A program made the translations under genes and the position numbers. A stretch of 64,000 bases of DNA from Proales similis (Eukaryota; Rotifera; Eurotatoria; Ploima; Proalidae). Location of the stretch: assembly GCA_019059635.1 (NCBI GenBank), contig JAGVRJ010000009.1, positions 715,001 through 779,000 of the forward strand, given 5' to 3'. Of this stretch, positions 42,170-56,283 are shown piece by piece. The notes under the pieces were generated by a model. The model had not been told where the DNA came from. It made no database searches and saw nothing but the letters and a program-made list of their open reading frames with translations. Position 1 is the stretch's first letter; each line of letters opens with the position of its first letter.

Positions 42170-43417
42170 CTAAGAGTCTTTTCTATCCGGATTCATTTCA
42201 TTCAGTTGGGATACTAGAGAAGCGACGTGATAGTCACTTGTATTTGATTTTATCAATCTTAGTAGCAGAATTCCGTCTGGCATAAGAAACTTCTTCAGAT
42301 TCCTGACCGAATGGTCGTCTAATTCAAGTCTTTTGTTGATGAACTTATCTGCCTTGATCATTTGCCAGAGATGCTGAAGCAAGCTAAATAGTGTGAGCGC
42401 GAGTAAAATCCAAAGCCAAACCCAGACAATTCCGTATATCTTCTCGATATAGATATTAATCGGCAGCGCACACTGGACCCAGTGGGTTTGCTGGTCTGTT
42501 AAGATATATACCTGAAATTTGCAAAGGGTCATGCGAGGAAAGCGCTCGGTCCATTTCCAGTTGTGACTACCGAATAAAAGATCGTATAGTGTATCGTTTG
42601 TGTAATGGGTGTCTCGAAGCCACATGTTGAGTACTACGATCTGCAAAAAGGCCACGGCAGCATACAGAAGCTTAACTCCAGCGTACGAAACGGTGAGATA
42701 ACAACCGTAATTGGAAAATGGGCGGCAAATTTTTGATAGCTGTCGCTTGACAGCTCCGCGGTGTAGATAGCCGCGCTCAAAATCAAGGCAGGTTTTCATA
42801 TGATTCGAAACATACACGACGGCGGTGCTGTTGTTCTCCTCACTTCGATCTTTTTTCAACTCTTTGATATAATTGTTCAGGTCAAAGCCAGACTTTTTGT
42901 TCAATATTCGCCTAAATTAGTTTTTTATCGATCTAGCGGTTTTGTTGATACATATATGAGATCAAAGTGATTCAACCTACCATACTATGCTGGGTGCATA
43001 GAAGAGCAAGCCCTGAAGCAAGAATATGTAGGGAACCCACTGATAGTACATGATTTGGTGAGATTCGAGCTCACTTCTCTTGTTGAACTCAGTTAGATTT
43101 CCAACAGGCACATAAAAGCTTGTAATGTAGCAGTATGTTGTGGCGTAATCACATCGCGCACCCGAGTACTCATTCATGCACCTTTGAGCAAAAAAGAAAT
43201 GAAATTTTAGACAAGAAGTGATTGATTTGCTAAAAAGCATCTACCAGCATTTGATAGGCTTTCCAACAAGTTGATAAATGCTGAGAAGCGAGGCGAAGAC
43301 AATCATCATTATAGCCGAAAAGCGGCGGCTGAGTTTGTCAAAAAAATCGTCATCTTCATGCTTTTCAAAGCTATACTCTGATAGCTTAGAGTAAAAGCCG
43401 ATCAAGTCGATGATCAT
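42170..43417 (-). CDS. Innexin 2 (gap junction protein) with extra loop cysteines
   Basis: Three exons (43417-43245, 43181-42981, 42911-42170) give 371 residues. The start is MIIDLIGFYSKLSEYSFEKH, followed by FFDKLSRRFS and the first helix. Extracellular loop 1 reads KCWCMNEYSGARCDYATTYC, with four cysteines where innexins usually have two. Helix 2 begins YYQWVPYIFLLQG. Loop 2 has the usual two cysteines (MTLCKFQ and WVQCALPIN), then IEKIYGIVWVW and a short tail. The introns are 63 and 69 nt. The start was chosen at the first ATG giving a normal innexin N-terminus; an AG lies just upstream. Confidence 0.95.
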
Positions 43418-46400
43418 CTTAATTTAGATGAGAGGAAGATATAATGATAGGAAAAAGCAAAATCGAATTTCTTCGCCACAAATTAGTGTCGGAATCTTGA
43501 AAAAGAAATCGTCGAGAAAAATTCAGGCCTAGGGAAGATTCGGCGGGCTCAAGCCACTAGATTAGAGTAGAACGTTCAGATGTTTGCTTTCCCACACCAA
43601 AATGAGAGCCAACAAAGAGAAATTTACATTCAATGGAAACACAATATCCTATTCACAATTAAGAGCACAATGTCTAGGCGGCGACTCATCGGTTAGCTTG
43701 GAGGCAAAGCGTTCCTCTCCTACACGTGATAGACGAAGGGCTTCGGTTTGGTTTTTAAGTGATTTTGGAATGCAAATTAGTCGTCTGAGCTCGCTAGGGC
43801 TTGCCTGCAGAGCATGACACTACTCCAAGATAAAGCGTTCAAATCATAAAAATTTGAAGAGCAAGTCTAACTCTCTACTCAAATACTCAACGATAAAAAA
43901 ACTGTTTAATGCACGCAAGCTCGGTGATTAGATCAAGTTCTTTCTAGAGTTAGCCGCATAGGTGAGAGGACGAACCAGCGTTGAGGGTAAAAATGAGAAG
44001 CTGATAAGGAAAGATCGCTTTCAAATTTATCTCTTTCATCATCGGCTGACTTGTCCTAATTACTGACTTGCTATGCCTGAATAGATCATTTTTCCTCTTT
44101 ATCCATGTTTTCACAATATGCGTTGGATAACTCTCAACGATTGGACCAGATCGGAAGTGCATGCCAGTTAAGCGGGACAATACCAAAGCAAAAAAAGGGG
44201 TAAAAGAAGAGGCTGGGTCTAGTTTTATTCAATGATTTGAGGGCGTGGAGCGGAACCTGGCCATTTCGAGGTGTAAAACCAAGACAGGCTTGTTCTGAAA
44301 TAGCTTAATCGGCTGGCTCAAATAAACTCTGACGGCTTCAAATCAAATTAGGGTGTCTTGAATTCAATGCCCCGCTAATAAAGGTTCAAATTTGACGGAA
44401 GTGAGTGTTTATCCCTTTTAAACTGAACCGATGGGCAGCTGACCATATATTATTTGCTCAGCGTCTTTTTTGTCGCTTGCCACTCGACAAAACTGAAACG
44501 ATCGATTTTTTATTGAAGAGGTACAATCATCTGCACCCTCCCTCTCTCTCTTTTCCACTCGTTTGCCTTTATTCGATTAAATTCATAAGCAAACACACGA
44601 CTAAAGCGAACGAGTTTTATTTTTGGCTAGAGTCACTTGACAAGCTTTGTCACCAATTTGCTTTCAAGTCAACCTAAGCAATTAAAGCAATCTTCGCTAT
44701 TATTGTCGATTTTCAGTGTCTGATTTGTTATTTTTCGTCTCTTTTTCTTCTCTTTTTGCTCCATAGAATGAAATAATTACGTTTAAAAATAATGTTACTA
44801 TTGAAGCCGGTCTGTTGAACGGGTTGCACTTAATCAAACTCATACTCAATCAGTTCGATCATAACAATCATTATTCTAACAGCTACTGAAGCTTCCATAA
44901 ACGCCTCGGGTTTTCATTTTAAGACCAAAAAATTGAATTGCGCGCTGAAAACACTGTTGAAACTTTGTTTGCTTAAAGCAAGAATACTGACTCAGATGAA
45001 TGAATTCAGCCGCCAGCTGTGATGAAAGTGCGCACACACACACACACCAAAACAATAACAATGGTTTAACTTTCGCTTAAAAAAAAGAGGCCACCCGCCA
45101 AATTCATTTAGAAAAAAAGGAGCAACAATGAATCCAAATGGACCATAGAGATCATCATATATTTAGTTAAAATAGTTTAAGCCGTTTCGGAAAGGCAACA
45201 AATTCATTTTGCATAAGCGAACTAATCAGCCAGTTGATCGCTTTTATATGAGCAAACTATTTAGGCTGCTTGAAAATTTCTCAACTAAAGCAGCAGCTCT
45301 TCTTCATTACTTTCCGGCTCTAGCAATAATTAATTAAGGCGTTGAAATCATATGAAGAGAATTCAAGAGCACAACTGCTGGATAGATCGATCTTTAACAA
45401 CCCTTGAAAAATTATTGCCTTTTGATCTTGATAAAAAGTCAGTCTCGAAAACGAGGAGCAAAAGTGTTCTCAGCCTTCATTATTCATTACGATCGTCATT
45501 TCGCTGAATTTCGATCACGCCAGAAAATTTTCTAATTCGTTTCTTTTTTGCTTTCATTGCGAACACTTGTTTTCGGTTTATTTTCAAATCCTAAAAGAAC
45601 TCGTTTCGATTCTCAGTAGGAAGCTTGCCGGTCTCTTTTCTTACACGCCACAAACCGGCTATGTTGCTTCCTGTGAACATGGAATTTTTGGATGCTATCA
45701 TCAGGCTAATTAGGTCTTTTAATTTATGTAAGCCAAGTCTGACCATAGCGCTAGCCAGAACAAAATATTTGTTCATTTTTTGCCTAATCAGACTGCGGAA
45801 AAAGTTTGTATTCAATTAGGGCTGGTGAGGCGTGCTGCTTTGTTTGTGCTGGGTATGTTGGACCTAATTTAATGTGAGTGCGCTGGATCCAGGTGAAAAG
45901 GAATTGGAAATGATCACCTCAACAATGTTCAGGATCTGAGAAACCTGGTCAGGGTACAAAACCACGCAAAAAAAAACTGTCAATTAACTGGCGATAATTT
46001 CAAAAAAAAAATAAGAGGAAAGTGCGAGCTGATTGGATGCAGTTGCTAGCACCCTACGCCTGATTAGAGGCTCGTCGCGGGTCTTTTCCATGCCTAATCA
46101 TAACTAGACAACTCGCCTCAATTCCTTTGGGTCAAACGCACTCACACGCGTGCGCGCTTTTCACAGATATGTTTAATCAAAGAATGCGGCCGTAGCTATG
46201 AACTAGCTCCCTAAACATATCAAATGCAGATAATCACCATGCTAGACTCTCGCTCATCAGAATTGTCGAATGCATTTCTTGGCATTCTAATCACTTTTGC
46301 TTGGAGCAAAGCGAGACCCGTTCGCTAATAAATCATGAAGAAAGAAATGGGAGCTTTCCACCCGAGCGGCTGGGAATGAATTAACCCGGGCGTTTCGCTT

Positions 46401-48433
46401 TAGTTTCCATCCGAGAATATTCTCTTATTTTTATTTTAATTAAATAAAAAACAACAACAAAAGCCGAAATATCCCAAACAGTTAGCTCGTTGCCCAAGTG
46501 GGTTCATTGAGACTTCAATCAGACGCTCAAAAGCATACGCATATTTTGTATCGTTTTTTTTCTTGGCCGAAACAACAATCTGTTCATAAATAACGGCACG
46601 CATCACATATGGCATCTGTTTCGACCTTCGCTCATATTTCGATTAGATTGCATCCAGCTAATATTACGCCAAGTGCTTCAAGGTGCAGCAACGACCATGC
46701 GGTTAGATAGCGATTATTTTTATTTAATAAACAGACCAGGCCAAAATTAGGCTTTTTAACTTAAACGAATTGAACAGAGGCCCGCATTCAACGATCGCTT
46801 AATGATCGATAGGTTAAATAAACGGCCCTAAGGCGCAACTTGTTTTCTTTGCATTGAACTTATGCCAAGCAAATATTTAGCAACTATCCTATTTGCACAT
46901 CATTTGTGGCGCTGATTGCTTAGATAAGCTGTGAAGGCAATTCGATCGTGTCGTTTGCATAACACACAATGGAAAGAGAAATAGAAGCGTGCCGCTCACA
47001 CTGCCGCCTCTGGCCAACTTGGGTGTCTTCAGCTAACGCTGCCTATCTCAGACCAATATTCTTTCCTGCCCCCCATTTTATTCCGCAATTATCCTCCGCA
47101 TTTTTCCTTTCCTCTTGAATTCAACTTCCATTTCCTTAGCCTCTTCTTATCAAATATTTAACCTCTCATTTATACATATATGCACACTAGCGTGGAAGCG
47201 AATTAGAAAAACACTTGGCGAATGCAAGTCAGACAGGATTTTGGTGCAAGCCAAATCTTGAGCTAGTTTGCCCATTAACTGGGGGAGTTGGAAGAAAATT
47301 TTACTTTTTCCGTTTTTTCATTATTTTTCATGGTCAAACATCTTTGCCACTGTACTCCAAATCGTTTTAAGCGATGATCACGTGACGCTTGTGGGCAGAC
47401 TTAAAGCATATTCCTTATTTCGTGATTATGAGTTGCGGAGTTTCATTTCTTCTGCTACTTAGGCAAGCAAATCCTCATTTCTCCCCGCTTATTGTATTTG
47501 ATGGAAATTCTCATTTAAAAAATTTTGTATTAAGTCTCATTAACCAGTGCCAGTTAAAGAGCGTGTGTATGTGTGTGTCTAAACGCGTGCTTTATGCGGA
47601 TGAGAGTTTTGTATAAAATAAGGAAGCTAAAGTAAGTCAAAGATGGTTAGGCTCATGATTGACATTTGATACTGCATTTCTCTCTCCCATGCTGTTTTTA
47701 TACTGCTAGGCTTGTCAGTCTTTTATTAAGCGCAATTAAATATTCAGCAGGTCTGGGCTGGATCTGGGCCACAAGCACTTTATATTGCCTCATAGGCTTG
47801 GACTTGGAGTGCTGCTGCTAAACTTAACTCTAAACGCGCATGACACAAGAGCGCAAAATGGGAAGTAATTTGTCCATGTGGCGCACTTGTCGTCACGACA
47901 GCCCAGAGTCGTTAGGAAGCTTAGAGTGAGCCAGCAATAGCTATTTACCATTTATGATTGAGATGTTAACATGCTCTGCTCGTTGTTGACACTTGAACGC
48001 CATGGATATTGCTAGAAAATTGATCTTGAGCATATTTGAAAATGTTTGTTGGCGCGTGCGATAACATGAACTGACTAAAACAATTAATTACACATATATA
48101 GTCGGGCTGAGCGCGTTTTATAGTTCAAATGAAAATGATACAGCAAACGAGTCATGCACGAATTGACAGCTCGTTACTCATGTGCATTCGATCATTACGT
48201 AATTAGATGCCGGAAAGTGAGAGAAGAAGAAACGCCGGAAAAGGGATGTGTTGATCATAATCACTCTCATCGTTCCTACTCCCATATGCATTGAAGCCCT
48301 CTTCATCATCATCCTCAGAGACTTAAAAGACATGTTTTAGAAAAATTAGATCTAAAATACGGGCTGGATAGACTCTCATTTGTTTTCAAGTCGACAGAAG
48401 CAATGACAACTCGATAAAATAATCATCTGAGCC
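43418..48433. other. Gene-free 5 kb between divergent innexins 2 and 3
   Basis: No domain-bearing frame is present. A (CA)n run lies at 45032-45047. Innexins 2 and 3 point away from each other, so both promoters should be in this interval. Small frames such as 44405-44677 and 47389-47616 look accidental. Confidence 0.6.
45032..45047. repeat. (CA)n microsatellite
   Basis: A short uninterrupted CA run between innexins 2 and 3. Confidence 0.9.
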
Positions 48434-50169
48434 ATGTTTCACATATTTGAGTTTCTTTCTCAGCTCATACTGAGCCACAACAGGTCAAGCAGTTGCGATG
48501 ATTTTGTCGACCGCCTCAACAGGAAATACAGTGTGATTGTCATCTTCATATTTGTGACGGTGATCAGCTCAAAACAGTACATCGGTGAACCGCTTGCCTG
48601 TTTTTGTCCCGTAAGCTCCTATTTCCTTTTCATATTTTTCTACTTATTCCCAAATCCCTCACAGCCGCAAATACTAGAATATTAAAAACAAATTTCTATT
48701 CTAAGGCTCATTTCACTGGCGCTCACGTAGAGTACACCAATAACATTTGCTGGATATCGACAAATTTCTACGTACCAGTAGAAGACTCAATATCGTGGAA
48801 GGATAGAACGGCCACAAAGTATTTATTTGCCCAAGAGTTTAAAGCGTCAAATTCATCGCACATGCGATTCTCGCGTGTCGATAATTTAATCGCCTACTAC
48901 CCGTTTCTACTCATACTCCAGGCTATTCTCTTTTACGTACCGTATTTTGTTTGGAAAAATATAATAAACAAGTCGGCCTACGATATAGGCACGCTTATTC
49001 TAATGGCTTACGACTCTCAATACACAGAGCAGCAAGCGCATAGGGATAAAACGCTTCGCTACGTGGTCCGTCACATGGAACGTGCCAGCTATTATTATAG
49101 TCGAAATTTGGCCACTAAAAATGGCGAGTCGGCCCTTAGCGATTGCAGAAACTCTTCCTATGACCGAGCGATCGCCTCGGCTGAATTTGAAGAGAGATAT
49201 GAACGTGGACGCAAGTCTACAGAGCTCGACAGGCCATTCAAGAAGAGCAGAGCTCGAGAAAGCCATGATCAACCAACTGGTTGGCGAACGGCTTCTCCTC
49301 CTCCTCATCCTAAAAACGAAGTCAATTCTGATAAAACTAAGTTCATCGAACGAATCAATTTGGATAAAGAAAAATTTAAAGGAATATTTATGTATTCGAA
49401 AATGCTCTTCTTCCTCTATTTGGTCATAAAATTGCTTTACATATTCAACACAATGATACAATTTTTCTTACTGAACAAGCTGATCGCTGGCGAGAAAAAA
49501 GGCCACGAGATAGTGTACGAAAATCAACAATTCTTGCGCAAAGAGATTACATTTGAAACGAGCAAAAGTTTTTGGAAAGGCTTTGAATTCGGCTATCGAA
49601 CATTGGCCAATCTAATCGAGAACGGCAATTTGTTCGGCGTCAAAAATCAGCTTTTGTTCTTCCACACGGTCGTATTCTGCGATTTTAAGATAAGAATGTT
49701 GGGCGATCGACTTCATCGTCACACTGTTCAATGCGTTGTACCCATAAATATCTACACGGAAAAAGTTTTCACCGTACTTTGGTTCTGGTTGCTCATATTA
49801 AACATCATAAACGTATACAGTTTTGCCAAGTGGCTAGCGTTCTTCATATCCAAGCCGCTGAGAATGAAATTTGTAGCCGAGCATCTTTTGTCTGTCAAAG
49901 TGAACCCGTCGATACTTGCCGGCCGCAGCTGCTTTGCTAGTGAAGTGAACAGAGCGCTTGCCAAACGGCCCAAATCGAAACAGAGTAGAATTGATTTTGA
50001 TATGAATATACTTCAAGAGATGATGGAAAATTATTTAACTCATGACAACCTGTTTATAGTTAGACTGATCTCACTGAACACGAACGGCCTCATTACAAAG
50101 GAGCTAGTTACAATAGTATTCGATAACTACAAAGCAAGCATTCAGCCTTCGAATGAAAATGTGGTCTAA
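48434..50169 (+). CDS. Innexin 3, long cytoplasmic loop, signature motif shortened
   Basis: Exons 48434-48610 and 48706-50169 give 546 residues, long for an innexin. The N-terminus has DDFVDRLNRKYSV and SSKQYIGEP. Extracellular loop 1 reads LACFCPAHFTGAHVEYTNNI then CW, with an extra Cys. The diagnostic YYQWV at helix 2 is replaced by AYYPFLLILQAILFY, as if QWV had been deleted. The cytoplasmic loop is expanded by roughly 100 mostly charged residues (around 49130-49370). Loop 2 also carries an insertion before VVFCDFKIRML and VQCVVPINIYTEKVF. The CTAAG acceptor at 48701-48705 was chosen because it restores the conserved loop; an earlier CACAG would add unrelated residues. Confidence 0.93.
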
Positions 50170-50790
50170 GCTCTTTATCATGAAACCCGAGAGAGCCACA
50201 CCAATCGCCAAACAGTTCTTTCAACTCACTCTCATTTTTTTCTTGTTCGTCTGAATGGATTAATCGACCTCTTCCGAATCTGATTTCTCTTTTCGACATC
50301 TCCCATTTTCCTTCCCGCGTCCGAAGCTTGAATAGAATTTGTCGAGAAATTAAATTTTCCATTTTTTATTTGTTTTCAAACAATTGAGGAAATTACATTT
50401 TCAAGGGATAAATACCAATATGATTAAAAAATCATTGAAAAACACCACAACTGGCTTAGAAAATATAAGACGCCAAAGGCTCAGCTCAAGGAGCTAAAAC
50501 TGTATACTAAAGACCAAATAGGGAGACATAAAAGGAGGCTGAGACCATAATGCCATCGTTCGTTTTGTATAGTAGTCGCAGATTTAAAATGTTTGCTAGT
50601 ATTTATGATATCGAGCAACAGTTGGCCGTCTGCGAGTCGACAACTACTTCTTTGTCATTTAAAACAAAAAATTTGAATTTTTTGCCTCCAAGCTTTGCTT
50701 TGCATATTTTAACCGGAATAACAATAAGCTGTTGACTCTAAAGTTAATGGGCAACGTCAAATCTGAAGATTAATAAAAACGTGGGTCCTA
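50170..50790. other. Convergent intergenic, no supported gene
   Basis: Sequence between the stop of innexin 3 and the stop of the SSUH2-like gene on the other strand. It should hold both 3' UTRs. No coding signal is seen. Confidence 0.45.
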
Positions 50791-52020
50791 TTAGCTTGCC
50801 TGATGCGATATTTCAAAGCCGTCGCTGTTTTTCACTTTAATATCATGCCGGCTTAGAAGCTCACTGCTCACCCGGTAAACTTCCTCGTCAGGAAATGTAC
50901 TTATGGGACTCAGCTTGAGGCATTGGCGTTTTTTATTAAGCAATTAAACTCGAATCGATTTAGGTTACTTTTTTGCTTGTCTGATTGACTAGAAGATTTT
51001 GCTTGTGATCGAGCAGCAGCTTAAGAGGCACGTTTTTCTCTTCGCATTTTATCCAAACGTCATAAATACTGTCTTCAATTGTTGGCCTTCGGCGTTTGTT
51101 AACAATCAATTTGCCAGTTCCTTTGCAAACTTCACACTCGAGCTGATTTAACTTTTTGCAATATCTACAATCTCTGCTCAATATAAGTCAATTTACATTT
51201 CTCTCTTTTAGAGCTGAATTTGTCAATCTTGCTCACCTGTAATGCTCATTCTCTTCACAATGTTCACAGTCTTCATCCAGATTATGACAATGCGCACAGT
51301 ACATCTAGGGTAGTAAATTATCGCGCTTTAGAGTTGAACGCGTCAAGGCATAATTTGAGCCAAGTCAAATGCTCACCTCTCTTTCGGCAACACAGTTTTT
51401 ACAGTTCATCTTCTTTCTACCGTGACATGCATAACAAGTCTGGCGATTGGAATGAGCGCAAATTAGAAATTTTGGCTGGCAAGCGATCAGAAACGTTAAC
51501 ATACAATATGTTCGGCAGGTAGTGATGCAGTTGATGGACGTCGGTTTTCAACACTTGAATTGCGTCTGGATGAATCTACGAGGTGTAACCGGAACTGAGC
51601 TATTACGAAAGCAGCAGGTTACGTAGATTGATGAAAAAAAAACCTGAAATCGGGACGTGTATCGACTCTGTGCGCTTGGTTATCACTGTCCTCAAGTTGT
51701 ACTAAGAAGTATGAGTCAGTTCAAGATTCACATGATTCACGCTTAAATGTACTCACAATGACTGCGTCTACTTGATTGACATCGATTAGATCAAAATTCG
51801 ATTGAGATATGTTTCGATTGCTTTTGTGCTTTGACAGGTGGTTGAGTAGCAGCTCTTTGATTAAAACGTCCCGACTCATATTGTGCGATAGTCTAAAGTA
51901 GATATTGTAAAATTCTAAGCTCTGGTGCCGATTCAAATCCAGTACACTTGCCTTTAAGTACGATAATGCTTCGCACAATATATGCAAATACACGGTGCTA
52001 CTTCTAATTAGAAAGGGCAA
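50791..52020 (-). CDS. SSUH2-like protein with DnaJ-type zinc motifs
   Basis: On the minus strand several small exons join. The first reads MSRDVLIKELLLNHLSKHKS with open sequence before it. Then come QLEDSDNQAHRVDTRPDF, QFRLHLVDSSRRNSSVENR, and three cysteine-rich pieces: TCYACHGRKKMNCKNC, MYCAHCHNLDEDCEHC and RDCRYCKKLNQLECEVCKGT. These are followed by VWIKCEEKNVPLKLLLDHKQ and a last exon, LSPISTFPDEEVYRVSSELL, ending at 50791. Paired CxxC units followed by a short beta-like segment and an FPD...S..L..H ending match the layout of SSUH2 (ssu-2) proteins, whose role is poorly known. Several glycines of the CxxCxGxG repeat are lost. The true start (51879 or further upstream) is uncertain. Confidence 0.65.
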
Positions 52021-53762
52021 ATAAAAAGTAGAATGGAGAGAAAAACTTGTAAAATTAATCCGATCTAGTACACAATAAAGGCGATTTAAAATTTAAAACT
52101 AGGACAAGAAGAAACGAAATACAATATTCATTTTTGACCGGTGGCTATTGCACTCGCTCGAGGCGTAAGCGGATCCACTGCAAACAAGCACGCACTCGGC
52201 CGGTCAATATACGAGAGTCGAACACGATTTTCTATGAGTTGACCGATTCAAGAGAGCGTAGACTGAGAAGTGAAATCATTGAAAAATGATTCAGAGTGAA
52301 AAGAGCCGGCAATCTAAGAGGTTGGCGCAACTAGCAAAGGTGAAGGTGAGACACAGTTCAAAAAAAAAAGAAATAAAAACGAGGAGCGAGATGGAAAAGT
52401 GAACGCTTCGCCGGGACTAATAAGGGGGCGTGCATTCATACTCAGCCGTCTAACGTAGCAAAAACGTAAAAAAAAATTTAAATTCGTAGTAAAACCTATG
52501 AATAAATAGCAAGAGACATGAAAAGATGGTCGGCTAGACAAAGTAAAGTGTTTAAAAAAAACTTTATCCTTGAAACGAGACGACGGTGGAAGCCTGAAAA
52601 GCGGTGCAAGACTCCATTCTACGATATCTTGGTGGCTGTGTCGCCGCGACGAGGTAAAAAAAAAGAGAATAATGAGAAAGCTGATGGCGGGTTCGACGCT
52701 GTTGCTCTCAGCGAAATGCGTGTTCGTTTCTGCGACTCAACAATGTGCTGCATTAATTATTTGAACATTCGGCCAGAAATTTTCTATGCGCACACCCAAG
52801 CCTCCCAATGCTTCGATTACGTAACCAGCGCTGTCTTGAACGCGGCAAGCAAGCGTAATGTAGCAGCTGCAAGTAACGATTATGCTAATTGCGTTCTCAA
52901 AGAGAGAGAGAGAGATAAGAGTCTAGATAAAGTTTATCTAACTTGGCGCTGGCTGATGAATGAGAAATGAATTTGAAGGGCGCATGGGCAACATGCGCAC
53001 AATAGTGCCTAACTGACAAACATTCAAGCCAATTGGGCGATCTGATCGATCGATTAGCTTTGCCGATTGTAGTTCACCAAGCGCTTCCTTCTCATCCAGT
53101 GTCTAATCATCTCACTGACTGCTCTTGCACTCGTTTTCAATAATTGAAAGCCTGTGAGCCGAAGCTGCTGCTGCTGCTTCTATTAGGGCCATGTCAGCAT
53201 GGGCAAGGGCATGTCAAATTACGTAACATTAGAAAATCGATGCGCACAGCATCGCATGCAGGAAATTCCTACGCCTTATTTACTGAGCGCCTAGTTTTTA
53301 ACATAATAAAAATAATAATAAAACTGAGATTGAATTTCAACGAATGTTGGCCTCTTTTAATCTATTATGCAATCGAAATCTGGTTAAATCTATTCCACAG
53401 GCAACTTGGTAGTATCTTGCGCGATGTTGATAAATAAAGCCAACTGCAACTGCCTAAACTAAATGCCTGTCTGCCAAACCCTGTAAGCAAGCCAGCTATC
53501 TGACTGCCAAAGGGCATAAAATTCTGTTTAGCGATGAAAGCTGATACAAATACTTGGCTACCATTTAACTTCTTTTTTGTTAAACCAACTCGAACTCATG
53601 AAATTTTGGTTTTTCGTCCCGCCCTATTGGCGAAATTTTTCGCTTTAAATTGAATTGTTAAAAAAAGGCTGCTTCTCTTTTTGCTCTTTTTATTGCTTCA
53701 AACAACAAGGCGCTTGATTTGTGGATATTTTGTTGCTTTCACGCACAATGCGCAATGTTGCC
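52021..53762. other. Intergenic, no supported gene
   Basis: Between two minus-strand genes. A 150-codon + frame (52518-52970) with an ATG start is the longest, but it has low-complexity basic segments and no recognisable domain. A GA run lies near 52900-52915. Confidence 0.45.
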
Positions 53763-55664
<1,902 letters not shown>

Positions 55665-56283
55665 TTCTTCTCTATTCCTGATCTATTCGCTTTTTTTCAA
55701 TACGACAATGACGATTAAGACAATCAAATGAGAATCAAATAATTTTCAAGGACTTTCTTAACCAAGTGGGAGAAAAATATTCTTTGAAATTGTCACTAGT
55801 CAACTATTTGTAGGAGAACGCAACGAATTAGCTTTTGTGTGCGTGTGTGTGTGTGTGTTGGAACGTTTAATTAAAAAGTTTGAAGAAGGAATAGAGTTTT
55901 AAATACTTTTAAAAAAATAAAGAATTTCTGTTTTGCTGAACAAAGGTTCGCAAGCCTAGAATCCAGTCGCTCATAGATGTGCGCGTTTGAAACTATGAGA
56001 ACTCAAATTTAAAAGCGACTAAAAAAGGAGCGAAAAAATGAGTTGGCAACCTCGGGTGGAGACGATTTCATTTAATTGATTCAAAGAAAATGTTAAAATA
56101 AGAGTCGCTGTGTACTAAATGGGCATAAGAATAGAAGGGAAACTCTAGTTTTGTTTGTTTCAAATCATGTCTTTAAATCGTATAGTCGTAACAAATTTAT
56201 CGTACAAGTCTGTGAGATAGAGGTGCTGGACTAGGCTGAAATAATAAATAGAAGAGAGGAAATAATTGAACGAATGAACGAGC
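55665..56283. other. Intergenic with (GT)n run
   Basis: Between the start of the RIOX gene and the end of DMXL, both on the minus strand, so this contains the RIOX promoter and the DMXL 3' UTR. A (GT)n run lies at 55836-55859. No gene is seen. Confidence 0.5.
55836..55859. repeat. (GT)n microsatellite
   Basis: A GT run of about eleven units with one GC interruption. Confidence 0.9.

Noticed and set aside
52518..52970. 150-codon plus-strand frame upstream of the RIOX gene
   Set aside because: It has an ATG start but no recognisable domain, a basic low-complexity start and a GA repeat; no splice sites or neighbours support it.
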